NCBI RefSeq assembly: GCF_001440395.1
Contig: NZ_LLXZ01000003.1
Coordinates: forward strand, 51,860 to 115,859
Length of the DNA: 64,000 nucleotides
Direction of reading: 5' to 3'
Origin: Bradyrhizobium jicamae
GTDB taxonomy: Bacteria; Pseudomonadota; Alphaproteobacteria; Rhizobiales; Xanthobacteraceae
In this document: piece by piece, positions 16,961 through 26,345 of the stretch
Position numbering within the stretch: position 1 is the stretch's first letter
Layout of the letters: the number at the start of each line of letters is the position of its first letter
Notes under the pieces: model-generated
What the model saw: only the letters and a program-made list of their open reading frames with translations
Database searches by the model: none
Told to the model about the DNA's origin: nothing
Position numbers and translations under genes: made by a program

Positions 16961-17938
16961 GTGTTGAAGAAATTGACGATTGCATTCGCTGCATCCGCCG
17001 CCGCGCTGTTGGCCGCGACCACGTCAGGCATGGCGCAGACCAAGCTCAAATGGGCTCACGTCTATGAAACTTCCGAGCCGTTCCACACCGCTTCCGTCTG
17101 GGCGGCAGGTGAAATCGGCAAGCGCACCAACGGGCGCTATGCGATCGACGTCTATCCGGCCTCGCAACTCGGCAAGGAAACCGACATCAATCAGGGGCTT
17201 TCGCTGGGCTCGGTCGACATGATCATCTCGGGTTCGAGCTTTGCAGCCAAGAGCTTTCCGCCGATCGGTGTGACCTATTATCCCTACACCTTCCGCGACG
17301 CCGACCATCTCCTCGCCTACACCAAGAGCGACGTCTTCAAGGAGCTTACAAAGGGCTACGAGGACAAGACGGGCCATCGCATCCTCGCGGTGACCTACTA
17401 CGGCGTGCGCCACACCTCGTCGAACAAGCCGATCAAGACCTGCGCCGACATGAAGGGCCTCAAGATTCGCGTGCCTGATGTGCCGGCCTACCTCGCGATG
17501 CCGCGCGCCTGCGGCGCCAACACCGCGCCGATCGCGTTTGCCGAGGTCTACCTCGCCCTGCAGAACGGCACGGTGGAGGCCCAGGAAAACCCGCTCACCA
17601 CGATCGAGGCCAAGAAGTTCTACGAGGTGCAGAAGCACATCGTGCTGACCGGCCACATCGTCGATCATCTCAACACCGTGATGTCCGGCGCGCTCTGGAA
17701 AAAGTTGTCCGAGGAAGACCGCAAGATCTTCACCGACGTCGCGCAGGAAGCAGCGGCGAAGGCGACCGCCGAGATCAAGACCAACGAAGCCAAGCTGGTC
17801 GATTTCTTCAAGCAGAAGGGCCTGACGGTGACCGAGGTCAACAAGGACGAGTTTCGCGACACCGTGCTCAAGACCGTGAGCTTTGAGAGCTTCGACTATC
17901 GCAAGGCTGACTGGGAACGCATCCAGGCGGTGAAGTGA
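16961..17938 (+). CDS. TRAP transporter substrate-binding protein (DctP family)
   Basis: A 325-residue periplasmic protein with signal peptide MLKKLTIAFAASAAALLAAT and cleavage near GMAQ. The family signature GLKIRVPDVPAYLAM contains the arginine that binds the ligand carboxylate. The segments FAEVYLALQNGTVEAQENP and KFYEVQKHIVLTGH are characteristic of DctP. It begins at GTG, 10 bases after an AGGAGG-like ribosome site. It heads the import operon with DctQ and DctM. The cargo is probably a sugar acid such as glucuronate, fructuronate or L-gulonate, judging by the downstream enzymes. Confidence 0.92.
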   Translation: MLKKLTIAFAASAAALLAATTSGMAQTKLKWAHVYETSEPFHTASVWAAGEIGKRTNGRYAIDVYPASQLGKETDINQGLSLGSVDMIISGSSFAAKSFPPIGVTYYPYTFRDADHLLAYTKSDVFKELTKGYEDKTGHRILAVTYYGVRHTSSNKPIKTCADMKGLKIRVPDVPAYLAMPRACGANTAPIAFAEVYLALQNGTVEAQENPLTTIEAKKFYEVQKHIVLTGHIVDHLNTVMSGALWKKLSEEDRKIFTDVAQEAAAKATAEIKTNEAKLVDFFKQKGLTVTEVNKDEFRDTVLKTVSFESFDYRKADWERIQAVK

Positions 17939-17944
17939 CGACGA

Positions 17945-18060
17945 AGTCGTTTTCCCGGGACGACGCGTAAGCGTCGAGCTATTGTGCGCAATTGCGCACC
18001 TGAGGATCTCGAGATTCCGGGTTCGATGCTCACGCATCGCCCCGGAATGACGTGAGTTAA
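17945..18060. repeat. Intergenic palindromic repeat within the TRAP operon
   Basis: The 149-base gap between dctP and dctQ holds nested palindromes: a GTGCGCAATTGCGCAC perfect palindrome (17984-17999) and an imperfect pair around ATTCCGGG (18013-18020) and CCCCGGAAT (18041-18049). A related TGCGCGATTGCGCAC-type palindrome recurs at 22490-22505. It may weaken or stabilise the transcript between a highly needed binding protein and the membrane subunits. Confidence 0.55.
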
Positions 18061-18087
18061 TCACGTGCCAGCTTGGGGAATAAGCGC

Positions 18088-18666
18088 ATGTCGACGGTTG
18101 AAGTGCACAAGCAAATCACGGCGGACGAGATCGCGCACACCTTTGAGGACGAGGTCCCCAAGGGTGCCGATCTCAGCGGCTACGGGATCGAGGACTGGCT
18201 GGCGCTCGTGATCTTCTGGATCATGGCGCTGTCGGTGTTCCTGCAATTCTTCACCCGCTATGTCCTCAACGACAGCTACGCCTGGACCGAGGAGATCGCG
18301 ACCTACTGCCTGATCGGCGTGGTCTTCATCGGTTCTTCCATGTGCGTGCGGCTGTCGCGGCACATCCAGGTCGACTTGCTGTTTCGCTATTTGCCGCATG
18401 CGGCAGGGCGCGCACTCTCGACGGTTATCGATGTGATCCGGATCGCCTTCTTCGGCTACGCGATCAAGCTGGTCTGGCAATTCACGGAAATCATCGGCGA
18501 CGAGCGGATGACCACGATCAAATTCCAAAAGAGCTTTGTCTATTACGCCGTGGTGCTCGGCTTCGTGCTGATGTTCGTGCGCTCGATCCAGATCGCGGTC
18601 GAGAACTGGCGGCGGGGCTATTCGATCCTGGAGCGCCCCGGCGCATTCGACGGAACGGAAGGGTAG
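18088..18666 (+). CDS. TRAP transporter small permease (DctQ family)
   Basis: A 192-residue membrane protein with four hydrophobic segments (about residues 38-58, 72-92, 113-133 and 155-175). The DctQ signature is seen in QFFTRYVLNDSYAWTEEIA followed by TYCLIGVVFIGSSMC. It forms the small membrane subunit that pairs with DctM. A GGGGAA ribosome site precedes the ATG at 18088. The large permease follows after four bases. Confidence 0.92.
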   Translation: MSTVEVHKQITADEIAHTFEDEVPKGADLSGYGIEDWLALVIFWIMALSVFLQFFTRYVLNDSYAWTEEIATYCLIGVVFIGSSMCVRLSRHIQVDLLFRYLPHAAGRALSTVIDVIRIAFFGYAIKLVWQFTEIIGDERMTTIKFQKSFVYYAVVLGFVLMFVRSIQIAVENWRRGYSILERPGAFDGTEG

Positions 18667-18670
18667 GGCG

Positions 18671-20077
18671 ATGCTGCTGCTGCTTGGGGGATTTCTGCTG
18701 CTGATGCTCATCGGCCTGCCGGTCGCGCTGGCCATGGCGGTGTCGTCGCTGGTCTACATTCTCGTCACCGGCATCACGCCCGACGTGACGCTGGCGCAGC
18801 GCATGATCGCGGGCGTCGAGAGCTTCCCGCTGCTAGCGGTGCCGTTCTTCATTCTCGCCGGCAATCTTATGAACATCGCTGGAGTCACGGGACGCATTTA
18901 CAAGTTCGCGGTCGCGCTGGTGGGCTGGATGCGCGGCGGTCTCGGCCACGTCAATATCGTCGGCTCCGTGATCTTCTCCGGCATGTCCGGCACCGCGATT
19001 GCCGATGCCGCAGGCCTCGGCACCATCGAGATCAAGGCGATGAAGGACCACGGCTACTCGACCGAGTTCGCCGTCGGCGTCACCGCGGCGTCCGCCACGC
19101 TTGGCCCAATCATCCCGCCGTCGCTGCCGTTCGTGATCTACGGCATGATGGCGAATGTCTCGATCGGCGCGCTGTTCCTCGGCGGCGTCATTCCCGGCGT
19201 GGTCATGACCCTGGCCATGATGGCGACGGTCGCCTATTTCGCCCACAAGAATCGGTGGGGCAGCGATACGCCGTTCTCCTGGTCGCAAATCGGCTCGGCC
19301 GGTCTCGAGATCCTCATCGTGCTCGCGTTCCCGCTGGTGGTTTGGCTCTTGGTCGTCGCCGGCCTCTCGGTGAACTTGGCGGTCGGCATCGGCCTCGTGG
19401 CGCTGCTGGCGCTCGACTGGTACTACGATTTCTCTGCGGTCATGGCGCTGATGGCGCCGGTCATCCTGATCGGCGGCATGACGCTCGGCTGGTTTACGCC
19501 GACGGAAGCAGCCGTAGCCGCGGTGATCTGGTCGCTGTTCCTCGGGCTGGTGCGCTACCGCTCGATGACGCTGCAGACGGTGGCGAAGGCGACCTTCGAT
19601 ACCATCGAGACCACGGCGTCCGTGCTGTTCATCGTGACCGCGGCCTCGATCTTCGCCTGGCTGCTGACGGTATCGCAGGCGGCGCAGACGCTGACGGACG
19701 CGATGCTCGGCATCACCCAGAACAAATGGGTGTTCCTGCTGCTGGCGAACATCCTGATCCTGTTCGTCGGCTGCTTCATCGACACCATCGCGGCGATCAC
19801 GATTCTGGTGCCGATCCTCTTGCCGATCGTGCTCAAGCTCGGCATCGATCCCATCCACTTCGGCCTGATCATGACGCTGAACCTGATGATCGGCCTGCTG
19901 CATCCACCGCTCGGTATGGTGCTGTTCGTGCTGGCGCGGGTGGCGAAACTATCCGTCGAGCGCACCACCATGGCGATCCTGCCATGGCTGGTGCCGCTGC
20001 TCCTGGCGCTCGTCGCCATCACCTACATCCCGGAGCTGACACTCTGGCTGCCTAAATACATGGGACTCTCAAAATGA
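18671..20077 (+). CDS. TRAP transporter large permease (DctM family)
   Basis: A 468-residue polytopic protein, somewhat longer than the usual ~430, with 12 or more hydrophobic segments. Family motifs include VPFFILAGNLMNIAGVTGR, the SGTAIADAAGLGTIEIKAM segment (about 115), ASATLGPIIPPSLPFVIYG, FTPTEAAVAAVIW, and LHPPLGMVLFVLARVAKLS near the C-terminus. It is the sodium-coupled translocator of the TRAP system. Its stop overlaps the ATG of the next gene (ATGA), so transport and dehydrogenase are translationally coupled. Confidence 0.93.
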   Translation: MLLLLGGFLLLMLIGLPVALAMAVSSLVYILVTGITPDVTLAQRMIAGVESFPLLAVPFFILAGNLMNIAGVTGRIYKFAVALVGWMRGGLGHVNIVGSVIFSGMSGTAIADAAGLGTIEIKAMKDHGYSTEFAVGVTAASATLGPIIPPSLPFVIYGMMANVSIGALFLGGVIPGVVMTLAMMATVAYFAHKNRWGSDTPFSWSQIGSAGLEILIVLAFPLVVWLLVVAGLSVNLAVGIGLVALLALDWYYDFSAVMALMAPVILIGGMTLGWFTPTEAAVAAVIWSLFLGLVRYRSMTLQTVAKATFDTIETTASVLFIVTAASIFAWLLTVSQAAQTLTDAMLGITQNKWVFLLLANILILFVGCFIDTIAAITILVPILLPIVLKLGIDPIHFGLIMTLNLMIGLLHPPLGMVLFVLARVAKLSVERTTMAILPWLVPLLLALVAITYIPELTLWLPKYMGLSK

Positions 20078-21120
20078 CATCGATGGCTTTGGCCGCAACG
20101 CTGTACGGCCCGGAAGATCTGCGCATGGTCGAGCGGCCGCTCGATCCGCTCGCATCAGGCATGGTGCGTATCCGCTTCGGCGCCGGCGGCATCTGCGGTT
20201 CCGACATGCATTACTATCGCCATGCCCGCACCGGCGATTTCGTCGTGACCTCGCCGCTGGTGCTCGGCCATGAGATCGCGGGCGAAGTGGTCGAGATCGC
20301 AGGCGCCGCGCAAGGCGTGAAGGTTGGCGATCGCGTCGCCCTCAACCCGTCGCGCTGGTGCGGCCATTGCAAGCCGTGCCGTGAAGGCCGGCCCAATCTC
20401 TGCGAAAACATCTTCTTCATGGGCTCGGCCTCGAAGACCCCGCATATGCAGGGCGGCTTTGCGTCCTACTTCGACGCCATTCCGGCGCAATGCGTAAAAA
20501 TTCCGGATCACGTCACGTATCAGGCCGCAGCGCTCGCCGAGCCCCTTGCCGTGTGTCTGCACGCGGTGGCCCGCGCCGGTGACGTCACCGGCAAGCGCGC
20601 CGTGCTGTTCGGCGCCGGCCCGATCGGTCTCCTCACCATGCTGGCCGCACAGCGTGCAGGGATCGCGGAAACCACGGTAGTGGATATCGCGGCAGCGCCG
20701 CTGGCCTTCGCCAAGCGACTGGGCGCCAACAATGTCGTCGATATCTCCGGCGGCGAGGAGGCGCTGAAGGCAGAGGCGGCTGCAAAGCCGTTCGATGTCG
20801 CCTTCGAAGTTTCAGGCACCGCGGCGGGTCTTGCCAGCGCGATCGGCACCGTCAGGCGCGGCGGCGTCGTGGTTCAGGTCGGTAATCTGCCGGGCGGACA
20901 GATCCCGGTGCCGGCGAACGCGGTGATGGCCAAGGAAATCGATCTCCGCGGCTCGTTCCGCTTCGGAAACGAATTCTTCACCGCGGTCGAGCTGATCGCC
21001 GACGGCAGCGTGGATGTGCTGTCGCTGGTGACAGCGCAACGCCCGCTCTCGGTTGCGCCGGACGCGGTGCGGCTGGCGCTCGACCGTTCGCAGAGCGTCA
21101 AGGTCGTGCTGACGGCCTGA
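20074..21120 (+). CDS. Zinc-dependent L-idonate / L-gulonate 5-dehydrogenase-like enzyme
   Basis: A 348-residue medium-chain alcohol dehydrogenase. Catalytic zinc ligands are in GGICGSDMHYYRH (Cys) and LGHEIAGEVVEI (His-Glu). The structural-zinc region is RWCGHCKPCREGRPNLCEN. The coenzyme motif VLFGAGPIGLL lies near residue 175. The CGSDMHYYRHARTGDF stretch is typical of L-idonate 5-dehydrogenase relatives, which include L-gulonate 5-dehydrogenase. With uxuB and uxuA in the same locus, oxidation of L-gulonate to D-fructuronate is the most economical role; L-idonate to 5-ketogluconate is the alternative. Confidence 0.8.
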   Translation: MTSMALAATLYGPEDLRMVERPLDPLASGMVRIRFGAGGICGSDMHYYRHARTGDFVVTSPLVLGHEIAGEVVEIAGAAQGVKVGDRVALNPSRWCGHCKPCREGRPNLCENIFFMGSASKTPHMQGGFASYFDAIPAQCVKIPDHVTYQAAALAEPLAVCLHAVARAGDVTGKRAVLFGAGPIGLLTMLAAQRAGIAETTVVDIAAAPLAFAKRLGANNVVDISGGEEALKAEAAAKPFDVAFEVSGTAAGLASAIGTVRRGGVVVQVGNLPGGQIPVPANAVMAKEIDLRGSFRFGNEFFTAVELIADGSVDVLSLVTAQRPLSVAPDAVRLALDRSQSVKVVLTA

Positions 21121-21149
21121 GTGCAATCCTCGAATCCAGGAGATCGCCC

Positions 21150-22343
21150 ATGATGCTGCAGGGATGGCGGTGGTACGGGCCCAATGACCCCGTATCGCTC
21201 GACGACGTCAGGCAGGCCGGCGCGACCGACGTGGTCACGGCGCTGCATCAGGTGCCGATCGGGGAAGCCTGGACGCGCGCGGCGGTCGAAGAGCGCAAGA
21301 ACCTGATCGAGAAGTCGCAGCCCGGCCGCTCGCCGCTGACCTGGTCGGTGGTGGAATCGATTCCGATTCCCGACGACGTGAAGCGGCTCGGAGGCAAGGC
21401 GACCCGTTCGATCGAAGCGTGGATCGCCAGCCTGGAGGCCGTGGCCGCGTCCGGCATCAAGATCATCTGCTACAATTTCATGCCTGTCGTCGATTGGTGC
21501 CGCACCGATCTCGAATGGGAACTGCCGAACGGCGCCAAGGCAATGCGCTTCGACCAGGACCGGTTCGCCGCGTTCGATCTGCATATCCTGCAGCGCCCCG
21601 AGGCGCCGGCCGAATATTCCGAGGCCGCGCAGCGCCGCGCCAGGCAGGTCTTTGAGGCGATGACGCAGGCCGACATCGATTACATCGTCACCAACATTGC
21701 CAGTGCATTGCCGGGATCGACCACCGATCCGCTGACCATTCCGCAATTCCGCGAGCGCCTGCTGCAATATCGCGGCATCGATTCCAACGCGCTGCGCCAG
21801 CACCTCAGCGAGTTTCTCGCGCGCGTGGCACCGGTCGCCGAAGGGTTCGGCGTGAAACTGACGTTGCATCCGGACGATCCGCCGCGCCCGCTGTTCGGCC
21901 TGCCGCGCATCGCTTCATCCGCGGAGGATTATCAGGCGCTGTTCGACGCCGTGCCCTCGAAGGCCAACGGCATCTGCTTCTGCACCGGCTCGCTCGGCGT
22001 CCGTGCGGAGAACGACCTGCCGGCGATGGCGAAGCGCTTTGCGCCGCGGATCGGCTTTGCCCATCTGCGCGCGACCAAGCGGGAGGCCGACGGCCTGTCG
22101 TTCTTCGAATCAGATCATCTCGATGGCGACGTCGACATGATCGCGGTGCTGAAGGCGCTGCTCGCCGAGAACCGCACACGGTCGTCCAGCGACCAGATCG
22201 TGTTCCGGCCCGACCACGGCCATCGCATGCTCGACGATCTCGCCGCAACCAAGCGCACCAATCCCGGCTATACCGCGATCGGCCGGCTGCGCGGGCTCGC
22301 CGAACTGCGCGGCGCCATCCGCGCCATCGAACACGCCGGCTAG
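21150..22343 (+). CDS. uxuA: Mannonate dehydratase
   Basis: A 397-residue TIM-barrel metalloenzyme of the UxuA family. Recognisable segments are MLQGWRWYGPNDPVSLDDVRQ at the N-terminus, ATDVVTALHQVPIGEAW, ICYNFMPVVDWCRTDL, LHPDDPPRPLFGLPRI with metal-binding His/Asp (about residue 235), GICFCTGSLGV, FAHLRATKRE, FFESDHLDGDVDM and FRPDHGHRMLDD. It dehydrates D-mannonate to 2-keto-3-deoxygluconate. It lies 29 bases after the dehydrogenase and closes the operon. Confidence 0.95.
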   Translation: MMLQGWRWYGPNDPVSLDDVRQAGATDVVTALHQVPIGEAWTRAAVEERKNLIEKSQPGRSPLTWSVVESIPIPDDVKRLGGKATRSIEAWIASLEAVAASGIKIICYNFMPVVDWCRTDLEWELPNGAKAMRFDQDRFAAFDLHILQRPEAPAEYSEAAQRRARQVFEAMTQADIDYIVTNIASALPGSTTDPLTIPQFRERLLQYRGIDSNALRQHLSEFLARVAPVAEGFGVKLTLHPDDPPRPLFGLPRIASSAEDYQALFDAVPSKANGICFCTGSLGVRAENDLPAMAKRFAPRIGFAHLRATKREADGLSFFESDHLDGDVDMIAVLKALLAENRTRSSSDQIVFRPDHGHRMLDDLAATKRTNPGYTAIGRLRGLAELRGAIRAIEHAG

Positions 22344-22686
22344 AGGGGAAGAGAACGGGGGGCCGTGAGGTTAAGGGCGACGCCGGCACCTCACTCTCCG
22401 CTGTCGTCCCCCGCGCATGCGGGGGATCCAGTACGCCGCGGCTCCTCGATCTGCCATGGCCGTCTCTGGAATACTGGATCACCCGCCCCAGTGCGCGATT
22501 GCGCACAAGGCAGGTGATGACATCCTTAGGTGCGGAGGCGGCGAGTGGGATCAGGCTGGGCCGTGACGACGGCCCGCCCCGTGGCTCGGACGCAAGCGGC
22601 TTCAGGGCCGAAGGTGGGTCCAAATTCTACTTTGCATGGGGTTGTTTTCGCAATTTTGTGCCCGGGCCTTCCCAGCCCGCTCTGGC
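22344..22686. repeat. Convergent intergenic region with palindromic repeat
   Basis: This 343-base gap separates convergent uxuA and the ABC ATPase gene and holds no convincing gene. Bases 22402-22421 contain CCCCCGCGCATGCGGGGG, a near-perfect palindrome, followed by GATCCAGTA (22420-22428) whose complement TACTGGATC occurs at 22472-22480. Together these form a composite inverted-repeat element typical of Bradyrhizobium-like intergenic DNA. The left end also has a G-rich run. The rest shows nothing I can name. Confidence 0.55.
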
Positions 22687-23778
22687 TCAGCCCGGCGCCC
22701 GGGCCGTCTTGGCGGCCTCGAAGGCCGCCAGCCGTGCGGCAAACTTTCCGTTGGCCAGACCGGCCCGTGCCAGAATGGTTGGTGCGGGTATCGTTTCAAA
22801 GAAATGACAGGCGACGCGGTGGCCGGGCGCCGCCTCGCGCAGCAACGGCTCCTCGGCCGAGCAGCGCGCCTGCGCATGCGGGCAGCGGGTGTGGAAGCGG
22901 CAGCCGGTCGGCGGCCTGAAGGGGCTCGGCACGTCGCCCTGCAGCATCACGCGCTTGGTGCGAAGCGCCGGATCGGGTTTTGGGATCGCCGCGAGCAGCG
23001 CCTGGGTATAGGGGTGCAGCGGCCGGTCGTAGAGCGTCTTCTTGTCAGCGATCTCGACCAGCTTGCCCAGATACATCACCGCGACGCGGTCGCTGATGTG
23101 CTTCACCACGGCCAGATCGTGGGCGATGAACAGATAGGAAAGACCAAAACGCTGCTGCAGGTTTTGCAGGAGGTTGACGATCTGCGCCTGGATCGAGACA
23201 TCCAGCGCCGACACCGGCTCGTCGCAGACGATCAGATCGGGATTGGCGGCGAGCGCCCGCGCGATGCCGATGCGCTGGCGTTGTCCGCCCGAGAACTGGT
23301 GCGGATAGCGCCTGGCGTGTTCGGGCAGCAGGCCGACGATTTCCAAAAGCTCTCGTCCGCGCGCGGCGCGCGAGGCGTCGTCGCCGATCTCGTGAACCCG
23401 CAGTGGCTCGGCGAGGATCTCGCCGACGGTCATGCGCGGATTGAGCGAGGCATAGGGGTCCTGGAAAATGATCTGCATGTGCCGGCGCATCCGGCGCAGC
23501 GCATCCTTGTCGAGATCGGCGATTTCCTTGCCCTTGAAGCGTACCGAGCCTGCGGTCGGGTCCATCAGGCGCAGGATCAGCCGTCCGGTGGTTGACTTGC
23601 CGCAACCGGATTCGCCGACCAGCGCCAGCGTCTCGCCGCGGGCGATCTCGAAGCTCACATCCTCGACCGCGCGGACGAGACCGATCGTCTTGCGGCGGAT
23701 CAGGCCGCGCGTCACCGCAAAATGCTTGACCAGGCCGTCGACCTGCAGAACCGGCGCGCTGTTCGCGGCATCGCTCAT
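22687..23778 (-). CDS. Dipeptide/oligopeptide ABC transporter ATP-binding protein (DppF type)
   Basis: A 363-residue ATPase: Walker [17 protein letters not shown] (about residue 50), Q-loop [12 protein letters not shown], signature [15 protein letters not shown], Walker [13 protein letters not shown], and the C-terminal oligopeptide domain with [15 protein letters not shown]. The ATG at 23778 overlaps the stop of the partner ATPase by four bases. The C-terminus extends some 40 residues past the domain ([20 protein letters not shown]), which is unusual. It is the last gene of a six-gene importer operon. Confidence 0.93.
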   Translation of the reverse strand: MSDAANSAPVLQVDGLVKHFAVTRGLIRRKTIGLVRAVEDVSFEIARGETLALVGESGCGKSTTGRLILRLMDPTAGSVRFKGKEIADLDKDALRRMRRHMQIIFQDPYASLNPRMTVGEILAEPLRVHEIGDDASRAARGRELLEIVGLLPEHARRYPHQFSGGQRQRIGIARALAANPDLIVCDEPVSALDVSIQAQIVNLLQNLQQRFGLSYLFIAHDLAVVKHISDRVAVMYLGKLVEIADKKTLYDRPLHPYTQALLAAIPKPDPALRTKRVMLQGDVPSPFRPPTGCRFHTRCPHAQARCSAEEPLLREAAPGHRVACHFFETIPAPTILARAGLANGKFAARLAAFEAAKTARAPG

Positions 23779-24755
23779 GATGCCACCTCGACCGGCGCTT
23801 TCCAGCACGCCACCTGATGGCCGGGCGAGATATCGCGCAGCGGCGGCGGATCGAGCCGGCAGCGCTGGTCCGCGAACGGACAGCGCGGCGCGAAGCGGCA
23901 GCCGGCCGGCTGGTTGTTCGGGCTCGGTACCGTGCCCTCGATGGTGGCGAGGCGCTTGCGGTCGACATCGATGCGCGGGATCGAGCCGAGCAGGCCGATC
24001 GTGTAGGGATGCTGCGGATCGGCAAACAGGTCGTTGACGTCGGCGCTCTCGACGATCCGCCCCGCATACATCACCAGCACCTGGTCGGCGACCTCGGCAA
24101 TGACGCCGAGATCGTGGGTGATGATCAGGATCGCCATGCCGAGCCGCCGCTGCAGGTCGCTCAGCAGGTCGAGGATCTGGGCCTGGATGGTGACATCGAG
24201 CGCGGTGGTCGGCTCGTCCGCGATCAAGAGCGCCGGTTCGCAGGACAGCGCCATCGCGATCATGACGCGCTGGCGCATGCCGCCCGACATGTTGTGCGGG
24301 AAGTCGTCGATGCGCTGCGCGGCGGAAGGAATCCGTACCAGTTCAAGCATTTCGATCGCCCGCGCCCGCGCCGCCCGCGGCGTCATCGCGGTGTGGGCCA
24401 GGATCGCCTCGATGATCTGCTGGCCGACGGTATGGACCGGATTGAGCGAGGTCATCGGCTCCTGGAAGATCATCGACATCTTGCCGCCGCGCAGCTTGCG
24501 GCGCTCGTCGGCCGTGAGCCTCAGCACGTCGCGATTGCCGAACAGCACCGCCTCGGCCTCGACCTTGCCCGGCGGGCTCGGCACCAGCCCCATCACCGAG
24601 AGCGACGTCACGCTCTTGCCGCAGCCGGACTCGCCGACCAGGCCGATCGTGCGCCCCCTGGGCACGCTGAAGCTGATGCCGTCGACGGCGCGGAACAGGC
24701 CGCGATCCGTCGCGAAGTGGGTCTTCAGTCCACGTACCTCGAGAAGCGTGTCCAT
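23775..24755 (-). CDS. Dipeptide/oligopeptide ABC transporter ATP-binding protein (DppD type)
   Basis: A 326-residue ATPase: Walker [17 protein letters not shown] (about 37), Q-loop [15 protein letters not shown], signature [15 protein letters not shown], Walker [14 protein letters not shown]-loop [17 protein letters not shown], and a C-terminal oligopeptide domain with [15 protein letters not shown]. It pairs with the adjacent DppF-type ATPase to power the importer. Its start codon overlaps the end of the upstream binding-protein gene, showing tight coupling. Confidence 0.93.
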   Translation of the reverse strand: MDTLLEVRGLKTHFATDRGLFRAVDGISFSVPRGRTIGLVGESGCGKSVTSLSVMGLVPSPPGKVEAEAVLFGNRDVLRLTADERRKLRGGKMSMIFQEPMTSLNPVHTVGQQIIEAILAHTAMTPRAARARAIEMLELVRIPSAAQRIDDFPHNMSGGMRQRVMIAMALSCEPALLIADEPTTALDVTIQAQILDLLSDLQRRLGMAILIITHDLGVIAEVADQVLVMYAGRIVESADVNDLFADPQHPYTIGLLGSIPRIDVDRKRLATIEGTVPSPNNQPAGCRFAPRCPFADQRCRLDPPPLRDISPGHQVACWKAPVEVAS

Positions 24756-26326
24756 CAGAACGAGTAATCCAGGCCCTTGTAGAAGGTGTTCTGATAGAGC
24801 ATGTGCGGCCTGACGCCCTTCATCTTCTTGGAGCTTGTCGTGTACATCGCGACATTCATCACCGGCATCAGCAGATGCTCATTCGTCACCTTCTCCTGCA
24901 CGCGCGCGTAGTTGAGCGCGCGCTCTTTGTCGGTCAGTGCGCCGCGGCCGGCGCTCAGCCACTCGTCGGTCTCGGCGTCCTTCCAGTTCATGCGATTGGG
25001 GGTGGGGATGTTCTTCGAGTTGAAATAGATGTTCATCAGCTCGCCTGCCGACAAATAGGGCACCGTCACGGTCCACAGTTCGTAGTCCTGCTTGCCCATC
25101 TCGGCCGGCGCAATCGTGGAGTCGTAGCCGACGATCTTCCAGTCGACGCCGATCTTGCGCATATAACCCTGGATCGCTTCGGAGACGCGCGGGAAATAGC
25201 TGACCTGCGTGAACAGCACACGGGGCGCGAGCTTCATGCCGTCCTTCTCGCGGATGCCGTCACTGCCGACCTTCCAGCCGGCCTCGTCCAGGAGCTGCTT
25301 CGCCCGCTCGACATCCTCCTTGATGACGCCCTTGGTCTTTTCGGCAAAGTCGAGCGCCTTGGGGTCGACGAAGGTGTATGCCGGATCGGCATTGCCCAGC
25401 ATCACGCCCTTGACGATGTCGGCGCGGTTGATCGCGATGTTCATCGCCTCGCGCACGCGCTTGTCTGATACCATCGGGCGCGTGATCTTGTAGCCGTAAT
25501 ACATGAGCTGGAAGTTCGGCTGGGCTTCCTGGACGGTCAGGTTGGGCGCGGCCTTGACCTGCGCGATGAATTGCAGCGGAACCTGGTGGGAGAGATCGAA
25601 CTGCCCGCCCATGATGGCGGCGACGCGGCTGGCATCCTCGGGAACGATCTTGATGCTGAGCTTCTCGAACTTCACGGGGCCCTTGTTCTGATACATCGAG
25701 GGTCCCCACTTGTAGGCGTCATGGCGCTTCAGCAGGATTTCCGTGCGCGGTTGCCAGCTTTCGAAACACCACGGCCCGGTGCCGTCGATTCCCTTGATGC
25801 CGTAGTCCTTGCCCAGCGTCTCCACGCTTTCCTGGTTGTGGATGGCGTTGGTGTACATGGTGAGCTGCAGAAGCAGCTCGGAGTAGGGCTCGTTGAGCTC
25901 GTACACGACGGTATAAGGATCGGGCGCGCGCAGCTCCTTGATGTCGCCGGCGCGCCAATGGTAGGGCGCCTTGGTCTCGGGATCCTTCAGCCGCTTGAAG
26001 CTGTAGATGACATCGGCGGCGGTGAACTTCTTGCCGCTGCAGAATGTCACGTCGTCGCGCAGCTTGAAGGTATAGGTTCTGCCGTCCTCGCTGATCTCCC
26101 ACGATTTGGCGAGATAGGGGATCGCCGTCTTGCCGTCCCAGTCGAGCGCCACCAGCGTATCCTGGAACATGTTGACGATGTCAGACGTCGGCGACCACGT
26201 GGTGCGCTGGCCGTCATAATGCGGCGCGTCCAGCGACTTCATCACCCGCAAGGTCTGCGCCTCGGCGGCCGAAGCAATCCCGGCCGCGCCGAGCAGCGCC
26301 GCAACGCCCGTCAAAATGCTGCGCAT
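24755..26326 (-). CDS. Peptide/solute ABC transporter substrate-binding protein (SBP family 5), copy 2
   Basis: A 523-residue periplasmic protein with signal peptide [20 protein letters not shown] and cleavage near AEAQ. Family 5 architecture is visible in [38 protein letters not shown], the [12 protein letters not shown] segment and [18 protein letters not shown]. It is a close tandem paralogue of the gene at 26346-27914: the two share long identical blocks and differ by one residue in length. Two binding proteins with one set of permeases suggests the importer accepts two related ligands. The ligand is not deducible; Cys residues in FCSGKKF and GPWCFE are conserved in both copies. Confidence 0.92.
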   Translation of the reverse strand: MRSILTGVAALLGAAGIASAAEAQTLRVMKSLDAPHYDGQRTTWSPTSDIVNMFQDTLVALDWDGKTAIPYLAKSWEISEDGRTYTFKLRDDVTFCSGKKFTAADVIYSFKRLKDPETKAPYHWRAGDIKELRAPDPYTVVYELNEPYSELLLQLTMYTNAIHNQESVETLGKDYGIKGIDGTGPWCFESWQPRTEILLKRHDAYKWGPSMYQNKGPVKFEKLSIKIVPEDASRVAAIMGGQFDLSHQVPLQFIAQVKAAPNLTVQEAQPNFQLMYYGYKITRPMVSDKRVREAMNIAINRADIVKGVMLGNADPAYTFVDPKALDFAEKTKGVIKEDVERAKQLLDEAGWKVGSDGIREKDGMKLAPRVLFTQVSYFPRVSEAIQGYMRKIGVDWKIVGYDSTIAPAEMGKQDYELWTVTVPYLSAGELMNIYFNSKNIPTPNRMNWKDAETDEWLSAGRGALTDKERALNYARVQEKVTNEHLLMPVMNVAMYTTSSKKMKGVRPHMLYQNTFYKGLDYSF

Positions 26327-26345
26327 CGTGTTCTCTCCCTCATTG

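Noticed and set aside
18833..19903. 356-codon open frame antisense to dctM
   Set aside because: Asp/Arg/His/Gln-rich composition, no ribosome site; it is the complementary shadow of a GC-rich membrane-protein gene.
22636..23595. 319-codon open frame antisense to the DppF-type ATPase
   Set aside because: It mirrors the codon pattern of the ATPase gene, whose motifs are complete; no independent evidence for coding.
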